64,000 nucleotides of DNA. Origin: Hymenopus coronatus (lineage: Eukaryota > Arthropoda > Insecta > Mantodea > Hymenopodidae). A program made the translations under genes and the position numbers. The notes beneath the pieces were generated by a model, which was not told the DNA's origin, searched no databases, and worked only from the letters and a program-made list of their open reading frames with translations. Shown one piece after another: positions 12,801 through 26,400 of the stretch; position 1 is the stretch's first letter, and every line of letters starts with the position of its first letter. The stretch is taken from contig CM060890.1 of assembly GCA_030762935.1 (NCBI GenBank), positions 66,466,765-66,530,764 of the forward strand. The letters run 5' to 3'.

Positions 12801-15800
12801 AACTAATCCATGAGCTAACCCTTGACAGATGTGCACATCAGAAGCGAGAAGATCATACAAATCTCTCGACTCTAAGATCAACACAGTTGTGCCAATAACG
12901 TTGACAAAAGGAAACCAACTTTGAAACACAAATAGAACTAAATCAAATTTATTTCTACGAAATTTAGGGTGAAAAATATGCAATCAGCACAAGCTAAATT
13001 ACCTAAGATTTGAAGTAACAGAAAATTTATTTTTATTACTTAAAAAAAGATTCAGCTGTGCTGATTATCAAGAGCTACTATCCAATGTACACTCCTTATG
13101 GAATCCTGAATATATTTACTGCTATGTCTGGCATAGTATTAGGAAACTATAACTGAGAGAAAGATAAACCTACATCAGCAGTTAAGATGTTTACAATTTT
13201 TTTTTCAGCAAATAGCAACTCTATGGACAGCTTACACTGACCAGAGTAAGCTCTACTTCCACAGTAATCTAACATTTAAGTCAACATTCAGCAACTTTAC
13301 TTTACTCTTTTTAGAAACTCCTAGAGTAAATTACTACAAAGCAAAATGTCAAAGAGCACTGTTATATACTATATTAAAACAGAAATAAACAGAGGTTAGA
13401 ATTTCCTCTTGGAACTTAGTTGGAGTAACTCACTTGTGGATTGAACTGCAGTACCTTAAAATATTTGTATGAAAATATATTGATGTTGATTACTTTGAAT
13501 ACTTGATGATTTCAATGAAGAAAACAACAAAAATCTGATGTATATAGTACAGGAAAGGACCTGATAAAAGAGGCGTCTGAGCAAAATTAAGCAGTCTTTC
13601 ACGCCCAATATAGACTGGGATGCTGAGAACCACAGCAGTTAAAGAGCGTCCATAAATAAAGCTCCATTTACATTTTACAGGAAAGGCAAAGTGAATGCAA
13701 TAATATGTATAGTATGAAATAGGTGAGATCCATATGATTCAAGGAATGTTTCAGTAATAGGTAAGAAAGAGACTTTTACATTTATTTTGAACCTCTTGGA
13801 AAACATTTATAACTGCTGTACCACCTAAATTGAAATTATTATAATACTCCCTTTAGCGTTTCATAATATATTTTAGATAGTTGCAAGTGATTTTATAAAT
13901 TTTACAATACATCACAATCGTTATCATTTCAGCAAATGTACTAAGAGAGAAAAGACATTAAAAGAGTACAGCATAGAATAATACATGTACATTTGTGTGC
14001 TAGTTTATTATTGTAAACTTCACTGTGCGACTGATAGTTCATATCTTTCATCACATTGTTATGCCTGAAAATGATTACAAGTGTTCAGAAAATAAAACAC
14101 AATTCTTCATCTTCACAAATATCCCACACATTGTGGGTGTGATAGACATGTTTCAATTTTGTGTCCATCTGGTGAAAATAATGAATTTTTCCAAAATCAA
14201 AAAACATATTTATCATCAACACACAAGTGATTTGTGACACAAATATGAAGATTATGAACATCATTTCCAAATAATTTTACACTCTCTTCATTAAATTTCA
14301 GCAACTCAAGTTTCAACTCAACCCAAAGCATTAAACTCATCCATCGCAATTATTACAAATTTCTCTTTAAATTCAGTATCTATACATTGTATTTTTTTTT
14401 TGCACTCATTTTGTTTAAATGGACTTTCATTATCTCTACTAAAAATATTTTTGTCTTATGCTGAAGTTTATCTTCCTTTTCAATTAACCTAAGCTTAACC
14501 AGGATTGCTTTAGGCAAATCATGCAAACAAAATTAAACAATATTCCAGGAGTAATGAGCTCTTACTTCCATAATACTAACTAAGAAGGTAGAGTCTAGTT
14601 GAGCTCTCCAACATTACTTCAACAGTAAATGAGTCCTGAAGCAACTTCCATATTATTTAATACATTATTTCCAAAGTAACTAACTTTGGTATGGTATGTG
14701 CTGTCCAATGGAAGAGACAGTTGAGACAAGGTACTTTTGTTTTCAATATCTTCACAGCTCAATCTGCCACATCAATGTGACAATCACCCCTTGTTAGTGC
14801 ATTCAATTGATGATCCCTGCCCTAAAGAATCTCACTTTAATGCCAAATAAAAATGTCATAATTTCTATAATGTGATTTCCTTGACTCATAAATAACTACA
14901 GTGAGGTATGCAATTCTTTAAATGTTGTTCAAATACTTACACGTAAAAATTGCTGATACATTTTTCGCTGTTCCAAGGTCTTTGCTGATGTCACTACAAT
15001 TGCATTTGTTGGTACTTTGCCCCAATTGCAATTAGCATAATCACTGACAGGACGGCGAGAACCATCTAGACAGAGCAGCTCAAAATCTTCCTTTGTTAGA
15101 CCAGCTGAAAGATTAAAATACTAAGTGCAGAGTAATAATCTTAAAATATTTTAAATAACCACTAATGAAAACAACTAAAAATGTGTTGAAAGTAAGATAT
15201 GCTTATTTCTCAAGAGAGACAAATGTGGTGTGCACGAATCAAGGAGGGCAGTTATCAGAAGCGTGGGATTAAAGGTGGTAGCAACAGTAGAGCAGTAACA
15301 CTAACAAACTCTGTGATACAGGTAGTTGTTTCCAACACAATGTACATAACTAGACACATCCAGGTGAAAATACAGAGCTTTCACATAAAAACTATCCTGC
15401 ACTCAAGGTGTTTTACTTCTTAACAGTTGTGTGTGATATGTTGCACTGCTGTAGAAAGTAGGTATTTGAACTTTGCTTCAAATATTAATATAAAATCTTA
15501 CCTTATAGAAGATGCTGGAAGTGTCATCACCTCTTTCAGCTAAACCAGCATTGTATCAGGAAAACATTGCACAAGTTCATCCACTTAAAACAGAAACGCA
15601 TGTTTCTGATTTTATTTGTTATTTATTTTCCTTTAGTTCCTCCATGGTATGAGGATTCATTTTATAAACTCTGACTTGTGTAGCTTCAGGCACACAATAA
15701 AAATCACACACTTAAATCTGATGAGAAAGAGGGCCATACACCAACGCTATCAACATGTCTTCCAACAATTCCTTAACTTTATTTATGGACTCCAATATTA

Positions 15801-17466
15801 AATGAGCAGTTGCGAATTCTTTGAAACTGCCCAAATTATTACTTTTATTCTGTAGACGGTGATAAAATGGTGTCAAAATATCTCTTCTGTACCTTTCTGC
15901 ATCTCATTTTGTAAAAATCAAAAGGATAATTTGCCTTGCAATAACAACAAATTGAACTCCAACTCTCCTGTAAGAAGTGTTTCCTGTACAAAATGTGGAT
16001 TTTTGGTATACCAGTAGGCATGTTTTGGTAATTCACATGACTGTTCAGGTGTAACCAGGCCTTTTCTGAAAACATCAGCAGCATTTGGTCCATTAACCCC
16101 TTTATTCACAAGTGAAAGTAAATTTGAAAGTAAATTCCAAGAAGAGTAAACTGATCTTATTTGAACATCATCAGGGAATAAAGATGACATTGTTGTGTTC
16201 TTAAATAATACTAGAACTGAAAAGGTTGACAACCACAATTTTTTAGGCATACATATAGATAGTAAGTTAACTTGGGAATCTCATATTAATTACACATGCA
16301 AAAAGATTAGTTCAAATGCATATACATTAACACATTTATCACTGTATTTAGATAGAAAGATGCTCCAAACTTTATACTTTGCAATAATTTTCCCCTATAT
16401 TTCCTATGGTACAGAAGTATGGGGAAGTACCAGTATTGCTAATATGAACAGGGTTTTAGTATTACAGAAAAAATGTTTACAAGGTATATATGGGTTAACT
16501 AACACTGATTCATGTAGAAGCGTAATTAGAGACAATAAACTCGTTACAGTAGTAGGACTATATGCTTATAAGGTTATAACAATAATAAGTGTTTTAACAA
16601 AAAAACTACAAACAGTAGAGAGAAAGAGAAAAATAGCAGCTACAACCACCCTCATGGCAGATAAAAACCAGAATATTTTCAAAAAATTTACATTCCACCC
16701 TCAGGCCTTCAACAAATTTAAAAAGATCTTCAAGGAACACATCTTCTTAGCCCCACAAAACAAACATAGCATAAAAAACCTTCTAAAGAACAAGTTGGAC
16801 AAAACACTTGCATCCAAGAAATCAGGAATTTACAGAATCAACTGTAAAAACTGTGATAAAAGATACATAGGACAAACCAGAAGAAACATAGGAACCAGGT
16901 TGAAGGAACATCTGGCACACTTAAGAATCAACCAAATGGAGAAATCGCAGTAGCCTCACATGCTTGGGACAGTAGCCATAGAATCGAAGATAATGTCCAC
17001 TTGTCAAAATCAGTACAGCGACCGCTAGAATTAAACATATGGGATAAGATCTTTATTTTAAAGCAAAAACCTGATGAATTTTGGAATTCCCACCGATAAC
17101 AACCCGCTCTACAAGTTCATCTGTCAGCCACAAGAGAAAGGAGAGGAGTCACAAAAAATACCAACAACAGGCCGGCCAGTCGAAATCTGTTGATGTACGC
17201 AACATACGCCTTCGAAACATGTCCAGGTAATTAATTACTTAGTGAAGCTATTCAGTGTAAAGTTGACTCATTTTTTCCAATGTGTAATTACGCTTCACTG
17301 TGTACCACTTCCAGTATTTTGATTCTTTTGATCATTGTTACTGTTATTGTTATTATTATCATCGACATCATTATCATTAGGGTTGCCAACTCTCCTGGAA
17401 CAAGATCTCCTGACTCCTGGAACTGAAATTCAATCTCCTGGAATAATGTGATTTCTACTTTATTGT

Positions 17467-17497
<31 letters not shown>

Positions 17498-20400
17498 ATT
17501 ATTATTATTTATATATTATTATAAAATATGAGTATTTCATCTGTATATGCAGCGGTTGGCAATGCATAGAAGGAAATAGTGTTTTGATTTGTTTGTCGGT
17601 AGAGTTGAAGTTAGGAGGGAAAAGGGAAGCCAATTTTTGTGTCAAAATCAAGTCACTGAACAGAAATCACAAAATCAGAAATTATTAGCAGTTTGAGGTC
17701 CTTGAGCCGAAAACTTGACAGTTGTCATAGTCATCAAGTCATCAGTTGGTTATTGTAATGTCTAGTTCACCGGGAGTAGAAAAGAAAATGAAACACTATT
17801 GCATGTTTAACAATGCCTGGGAAAGTTCATATGGCTAATAAAGAAAATGAATTTGAAGCAGAATGTAAAGACTGCCGTCAGAGTTTTTCAATCAAGCTTG
17901 AGGGAATTGGTGCAGTCATTACACACGTGAATTCTTCTAAACATCAACATAATGATGAACAGAGAAAACAAAGGGCTTCCCTCACATCGTTTTTTAAAAA
18001 TCTGTATACTAAAGATGATATCATGGTAGCAACTTATCATGGTGTTAAATATCATATAAGTTATAATATTATGAACTGTTCTAATAAATTATACAGTTTG
18101 TTGTTCAAGGTCTTTGATATTGCAAAGAAAATTAAACGTGACTGCACTAAAGCCAGCATGCTTGTGAGAATGTGATTGTACCCATAGCACAAAAGAAACT
18201 TATTCAAGATCTAAAGGAGGCAGAATATTTTTCATTTGCTACAGACTCTTCTAACATTGGAAACCTGAAAATGTTCCCCATGATCGTGCAGCATTTTTCA
18301 ACAGAAGGAATCAAAATTGGTCTTCTTGATTTTTACAAAGATGCTGAGGAAAGAAGTAAAAAATATGAGCAAACAAGTTTTAAATGTGATTGAAAATATC
18401 AATTTGGTTACTGCTAGTATTTCCTCTTTTGCTGCTGACAAAGCTCCTGTGAACTTTGGGAAGAATGTATGAAAAGCTAACTGTAAATACCATATATTAC
18501 ACAATGTTTCAAATATGGAATGAAAAGTTTTTTCTTTTGATATGGAACTTCTTGTGATAAAGATGTTCAGTGAGTTTTCAGCACATGCAAAAAGAAAAAA
18601 AGAACTCAAATCATTTTTCGAATTTGTGAATGTAGAGTACAGAGAAGTGCTAAGACACATTCCAACCAGATGGTTATCACTTTATCTGCCCTAGTGTGCC
18701 ACCCTTTAATGGCCGGCCAGGCTTAAGATAATATTTTGTATCACAAGGGGAAGACGAGTACTCCAAGATCATATGGGAAGCTTTTAAAGAAGAAGCTGAA
18801 GTGTAACACTTGAAATTAATTAGTTAAGTTGATTTTGTAACACTACATCACTTACTTTTATTATTGGAAAACATGGCTTCTGAAACATGTTTTCTGATAA
18901 TAAAAGTGATGTAGTGTTACAAAATTGACTCAACTAATTAATTTCAATTTTTAGAACACATCACTTTCACAAAGTCCACCATGTATCAGTAATAGTGTAG
19001 CATTTTCTCCTAAATATGATGCAAATTTTCCTTAATTGTACAAAATACTGTTAGAAAATGAACTTCGGATATGCCAGAATTACTGTATGACATGCAGAGA
19101 ATTTCATGACGCAGTACTTAAAAATGCAATACCTCTAGATGCAGCAAGGAGAAGTGAAGAACAAAAAGTGAAATCAAAACTACATAAAAGGGTAAAAATA
19201 TTTTTTATCAATGTTTTTAATTTTTCTGTTATATCTAATTTTCTTTCGGAATTCAGAGTTCAGAAGTTGGTAAGCCTAATTACTATGCTTTCACAGTATG
19301 AGGTTTAATAATATTTTTTACTTTGCGTGCAGAACCCACTGATGTGCTACTTTTGGAAGTGATTTTGCTGGATAATGGTAAAGGTCTGCAGCAATTACAT
19401 CTAGTTTATCCTCTACTAAAACTATTGTTTTTATGTATGCTTTGTTGCACATTGATCCAGTAGGATCAAATTATTCACAATATTGTGAATTGCTTTTCTG
19501 AAAGGAGACAATTGACCACGGAAGTACACAAAAGAGTAGCCTTTATGCGAAAGCTCTGTATAATACACATAGATATAAAAAAATACATGGTGTTAAAATG
19601 GGTACAAAGTTTAACTTCATGACATTTTTAAGCTTTTGTCCATAATTCAGTTCAGTAATAATCAGTTAAATAAAGACTAATTGTTTGGAGTTAATATTCA
19701 TCTACTCATGTAGACTACATAGCTAGATATGTCGCAATGAAAATAGGATATAATAGATACATGTAATGTACTGTTGTGACTACAAATATAATAAGTCGGC
19801 AAGTACAGCGCAAAAAAGAAAGTTACAACTTCCTTGGAGCCGGTTCCATCTAGATGACTTCGTGTGAAATGCACTTGGCCACATCGCAGGTGTGCAGCCC
19901 CGGACACTCCTGGCTGGTAAACAGGAATCGACTACACGCGACGTGACACCAGTCTTCCAGCGGCAATCAAAGAGAATCAAGTCATAACTTAGGATATGTT
20001 GAATAAGTTTGGTGCGAGCAATTTTCAGCTTTTCAAAAATTCTTGCTTGCCTTTTGTGTATTTAACTTGGCAAAATGTTGTAACCTAGCTCACATCCAGA
20101 ACTAGTTTAATAGCAGGACATGAAAAAAATAAAAAGGACTTATACTGTGGAGTATTAATTGTGTTTTAAGTTGCCTTGGATTCTTTAAATAATGGAGATT
20201 TGTAAACACTATTGTAAAATGCTGTTACTTATCTAAAGTAAAATATGTTGGATTTGTTCTACAACTTTAACATAGAAAAAGATTTAATATTTTTAGGAGC
20301 CTTTCATTCCTGTTTGAATCTCGCCTCTGACAATTATCTACTTGTACCTTCCACAATTTTTGCCCACGCTTGGACCCAGCAAAACAGAGTGGTAGCAGAG

Positions 20401-23400
20401 ACATGTACTTAACAAAGAGAATGCACTGCATTGTATTTATTTTGTATAGGTAAATGGGAGAAGGCATTTAATCATTACTTGGTCTTGCTGGTGAACATTG
20501 CTTTCTTTCTTATAATTTCCAAGGCAGTTACTTTAGGTGGGTTTTATTTATTCTGTATTTTCTATGCTTTTGTACACTTCTTAGCTTGCATGGTTTCTCT
20601 TTGACATAGGTTTAACGTGGCAATGGCACTTGTAAATTTACATTTCTTGCATAAAGCAAGACTTTCTTTTCTTTTCTTTTCAAATAATAAACATTACTTG
20701 GGACAGTTCACAACAGGTTGCAACTTTGCTTCATATTCTAAAAGAAAATTGTGAGGCTAGAATTGACATTATGTCTGAATGTTCTATTCTCTGCAACTGG
20801 ATACTGCCCGGTGGCAGAGTTAAATGTACAAAATTCACTTACAATAATAATCTTAAGTTAAATTAAGAATAGTAATACAACTAACATATTATATATATTT
20901 TTTTATTTTTAAATGCCTAACCACTTATTATTCAGTATAGCAATACTTATGTCAATAGTTTATAAACAGTTTTATGCAGCCTCAACATTAATACTTTACA
21001 TTACTAATGTTATATACATTAATAATAACATACAGTAATACAATTTTTGATATCCTTAATTACTTCACAATATTTACTCAAATTAACTAACATTTATTCT
21101 CTTTAAATTAACCCTAAACTTCTTTAAGGATAGAGGGCAGTCCTGAAAGGCTGCTACAGGCAATTTATTTCATTCTTCAATGGCCCTATTAACAAAAGAA
21201 AATGTTCCTACATTGGTTCTGTACCTTCTACTCTTAATTTTATATAAATGATTGTTTCATCCATAGTATGCTGGGTTTTCTAACCTCTTTGAACATCCAC
21301 CCGTGCATTTAAACCAGTATAAGCTTTAAATAGTGCGACTAACCTATGTGTTTTATGCCTAACTTTTAGCGGCTCCCATTTATTCTCTTCCTCTTTTGTA
21401 AGTCCAAAATTTTTACCTCTCTTTGTGAATTTAACCACCCGTCTCTGAATCTTTTCCAGCAAATTAGTTTGATTAACCCTGTATGGGTCCCAGCATGCTA
21501 CTCCATATTCCATAACTGGCCGCACTAAGGACTTGTAGACAATTTCCATGGATTTTGCGCTCCCCTTCTTTCATGCTCTGATTACGAAGTGCAATGTCTT
21601 CCATGCTTTCCTAGATGTAGAATTTATCTGATCCTCCCATACGGCATTACTTGACAAGCACACACCCAAATATTTGCAGCTGACCACCTGTAGAATTTGT
21701 TCCCTGCCTATGTGATAGCTATGAAGAACTTTGCCCTTAGTACGACTAAAAACATTTGACTTACTTCTCCTAGAATTAATTGCCATTTTGTTTGTGGTGG
21801 CCCACCAATTTATTTTATTTAGATCATCCTGAAGAGCGGTCTCAAGCATGGTATTTCGAATCTTATTGTAAACAATACAATCATCTGCGAACAATCTAAT
21901 CTGACATTTAATATTTATAGTTAAGATAAGAAAAATTAACGGACCCAGTACTGAGCCTTGGGGCATGCCTGAACTTATAAACCCTTTCCAGATAGTTCTT
22001 TACCTACTCTTACTCTCTGTGTCCTTCCTTTCAAAAAATGTTCTATCCACGATACTATGCAATTATCGATTCCTGTTTTTGCTAGCTTTCGGATGAGTAA
22101 ATTATGTGGCACTACGTCAAAAGCTTTAGAAAAGCCTATCAACACTGCATCAATCCTTCCCCCTGCATCCATCTGTTAAAGCAAAAAGATTGGAAAGAAT
22201 ATTTCACTGAAACTAAATCTTCAGTTGAGGAATTATCAGATATAATGGCAGGTGCATCATTACAGTTGACTTTGGCTATAATATGGGAGATTACAAAATC
22301 ATTGAGGCCATTTGAATTTATTAAACACTTCTAATCTTGTAATGGAGTTCAAGACAAAATTACATCTTATTTTATCAAAAATTCAGACATTACTTGCTTC
22401 TTGCATAATGCAGAAACTGGATGATACAATTGAGATACAGGTAACGTATTTTTTGCGATGTACAGAATGGGATTCAAAATTATTACTAATTCAATTTGAA
22501 CCATTACATGTCTCCCGTCCATTGCAGAAGTGATTGATGAGTTCACTTGTCTGCTAATTCGCTGGATCAAGCATATATATTTCCTTTTTTTATTTGTTTG
22601 TTTACAGGATGCTTCGAACCTAGCCCCATTTGAAATGTCATTTTTTACCTATTATGTTGAATGTTGTGGAAGGAAAATTGATACAGTTAATCCAAGACAC
22701 ATTAAAGGTCAAATTGAACTTAGCGATATTACAAGCAGAAGTACTTGAGTTGTTCTTTCTATCTCGAGCTTTAGTACATCTTTGAGCACATTTTATTGTA
22801 TGCCACAACATAGCAGTGAACCTTTTGTCAATTTTGTTAACAGAACTAAACAACATGCTCAAATTTTTCTGGTAAAGAAAGACGAACAGCAGATTTGTGC
22901 ATTAATTGCTTCAGGCTTACATTCACGAGTCTGTCAAATTTTGGTTTTAATGCCAATGTCAAGATCATTTACAGATTTAGATAATATTGCTTTGAGGATT
23001 CATAAGTTACCAGGAGCTTCAATATGGGTGAAATCTAATGCATCTTTCGATACTATTGAAATTCATAATCCATGGTTTAACAACGCATCTTCAACAGTTG
23101 TTCCTTTGACATTAACTCAGAAGCAGCGGTGTTCCTTTTGTGGACGACCAGTCACTCTGTTGATAATGTTTCAGGTGTGATAGGGCTTTCCAAGGGAATA
23201 CAAGTAATAGATGATAGTGCAAAAGACATGAAAGCATTTAGTAGTTACATCAAATATTTGTGGCTAGGCTTTTGAACCTTTACCGGTTATGTTAAGGGAC
23301 AGAAATTAGATTTCCTCTTAGATTCCAGCTCTATAATTAATGCATCAAGTCTTAAAGTATGAAATTCTTTACTGGATAAATTATGCCCTTAATTGAAACA

Positions 23401-26400
23401 GCTAGTTGATATTCAGTGTGTTACAGTGCTAAGGATCTTTCTTTCATTGTTTGGGGAAGCCAATTTACATGTCAAATTGGGCGAGTTTTCGTGAAATTTT
23501 CAGTTTCACATAGTTTCTAATTTCTCATGTGCAAAGACAAGATGAATAGATTCTCAAACAGGATGCTACCCTAAGGGCCAGTTTACATCCCGCCATCCCT
23601 TGTTTCAGAGAAATATTTTATACATCATTAGATTTGAATTAGGTGTACTACCAAATACCTTTGGTTAGTACTTCTCAGCCATTATTAGCATTTGCGAGAT
23701 CCTGAAATTATTTATTTACATTTAATAGAATCCTGTTTGAAATTTTGACTGGTTCCCAGATATTGTTACAATATTAAATGTAGTTTTGGGGGATTAAAAA
23801 TCCAAACTATTATACAACTATTAGATGATTTAGTAATTTATTCTCTCAACTGGCAAACTCATTTTATTCATCTTATATTAACTTTTGATGTGTTGCATAA
23901 GGGAGGCTTTACAGTTAGTCTTCAAAAATTAAATTTGCAGTTCATCAGATTTCATTCTTGGGCCATTTGATTTCACCTCAAGGTATTTCTATGATCCAGA
24001 TAGGACATTAGCAGTCCGAAAATTTTCGTACCACAGACTAGGAAGCGGTTAGCTTCATTTTTGGGTATGGTGAATGTTTTTAATAGGTTCATACCACATT
24101 TTTCAGATGTCGCGGAACGTTTGTTCGCTTTGAAATGTAAAAATGTGCAATTTAAATGAGGGACAGCACAACAAACTGCCTTTGATTCAATGAAAAATGT
24201 AATTAGGAATCTGCTAGTACTGGTCACGCCTGATATTTCTAAACTTTTCATAGTACAAACTGACACCTCTAAAGTGGCTACAGCAAGTTGTCTTTTGCAG
24301 GAACTGCTCAGTGGACATTGTCTAATTACTTATACTTCACATATTTTAACACAATCAGAACATAAACTCTCTGTTTACGAGTTAGCAGTATTAGTAGTTC
24401 TTAAGGCAGAGCTACATTTCAGCAATTTTGGAACATCAACATTTCATACTTGAGTTCGAAAATCGCACAATCACATGGGTGCTTTTCCATGCACAGATGA
24501 CAGGAAAATTAGCATGATGGGCATTAAAGCTTACTTGTTTAAATGTATAGACCGGCATTTTAAAGGTTTGGAGAATTCTGCTGCAAATGTACGTTCCAGA
24601 ATGTTTGAAGAAGTCGCCAGCAGCAGCAATTAATGTGGTTGGATTCAGTGATTCAAAAAATACTCCAAAGGGTTTTCCAATTTCCTTCGCATAACTTGTG
24701 GAACATCAATCTAAAGATTGGGAGTTGGGTTCATTATGGCATCAAGGCAAATCTGTTCCAAAATATTGTTTTCAAAATGATTTATTGTACTCAGAAGCCT
24801 CTGCAAAGGCACCAGCACGTATTGTATTGCCGAAGTCATTCATTTCTTCTATATTAAATTATTTTCATACAGGCATATTTGGGAATCCGTAAAACAAAAG
24901 TGACAATTGCACAATACTTTTGTTGAAAAGGCACGATGGTAGACATTACTGCCTTCGTTAAACAGTGCATGCTCTGCGGCATAGCAAAGCCATTAAATAA
25001 CACTTAAGATTGGCTTTTTGAACCCTTCAGTAGCATCTTAACCAATGCAAAGAGTTCTTTTGGATTTGGTGGGCCCATTACCACAATCTCCTTGGGAAAA
25101 CCTGTTTATTCTTGTTCTTGTGAATGCCTTTACAAAATTTTTATATGGCTTAGTTCTATTTGGCCCCATACAGCATTTAATTATATAAATGTTTCACAGG
25201 ATATCTTTGCTACAGTAGGATTTCCACAGATATTGGTCTTGGACAATGCTCCCTATTTTCGTGCACATCAGTTTCGGGATTTTTTTTCCCTTGGGGATTC
25301 AATTTATACATACGTCTCCAAATTACCCAAAACCCTCCTTAGTAGAAAGAATGAATTGTAATCTTAAAACTATAATGATTGCCTTTCATTAGGATAAATC
25401 ATTGTTGGGATATCTCATTGTTCTTCCAATTGGCAATACATGAGGCTCATAAATTATCACCCTTTTTATTGTTTCAATTTCACCCCTTGTGCCCTTTAAC
25501 AAACATGTGGAAGTTACTGGAATTGCTTCCGAAGGATGGTAATCCTGAACATGTAAGATACTGGGATACTGCTTTAACTAGACTGAAGGTAGATCAGGCT
25601 CAAATAGCAAAACATTATAATAGCAACCATATTGGTTGGAGACATAAGACTATTTACAATCCCATCCCCTTAGTAGTGTCATGAAAGATTTTTCTGCCAA
25701 GTTGGCTCCTCGTTTTGTAAGGCCTTTTCGAATCACCAAATGAATTGATGCTTATCGTTCCATCTGGATGACTACATTATGGGTAAAATGATTATGGCAC
25801 ATGCTTTTCAACTTAAAGTGGTACCTCCTAAATGCTAAATCTCCCTCAATGGAGAATTTAGAACCCCAACAATTTGTGTCACCTGTCTGTCATTACAGTG
25901 TTGAGTCCTCCATGGCAGTTAGGCGGAAATTTTCTTTGTGTGGGATTCTAAACATTCAATTCCCCCCCCCCTCCTTTTTTTTCTTTTCCCTGGAAGGTTT
26001 TGTTTTGTCTCTCTCTTACCTGTCCCTTTTCTTTGTCTGCACTTGGGAGCTTAGCTACCTCTCAGGGCTTTTCCTTATGTTTTATGTTGAGGGATCCCAG
26101 AGAATGGGAGGAAGGGGCAAATGGAAGATACATTGTTTATATAAATGAAAAATAAATTAAAATCTGAGTTCAGATGGGATTGTCATACTAATCTTTTTAA
26201 AGCTTTTTTTTTCAGCTTTATTGTTATGTTTTTTAATCATGTTGGAATATTATCACTATATATATATATTCTTATATTAAGAAATTCTCTTGCACAAATA
26301 ATTTCATTTTGAATATAATTACTGAAATTCATTACTTGTTTAGAAGCTTATTGTAATTATTGCTTGAGTTCTGGACCTATGAGTTTTCTTTTTTATGGCC

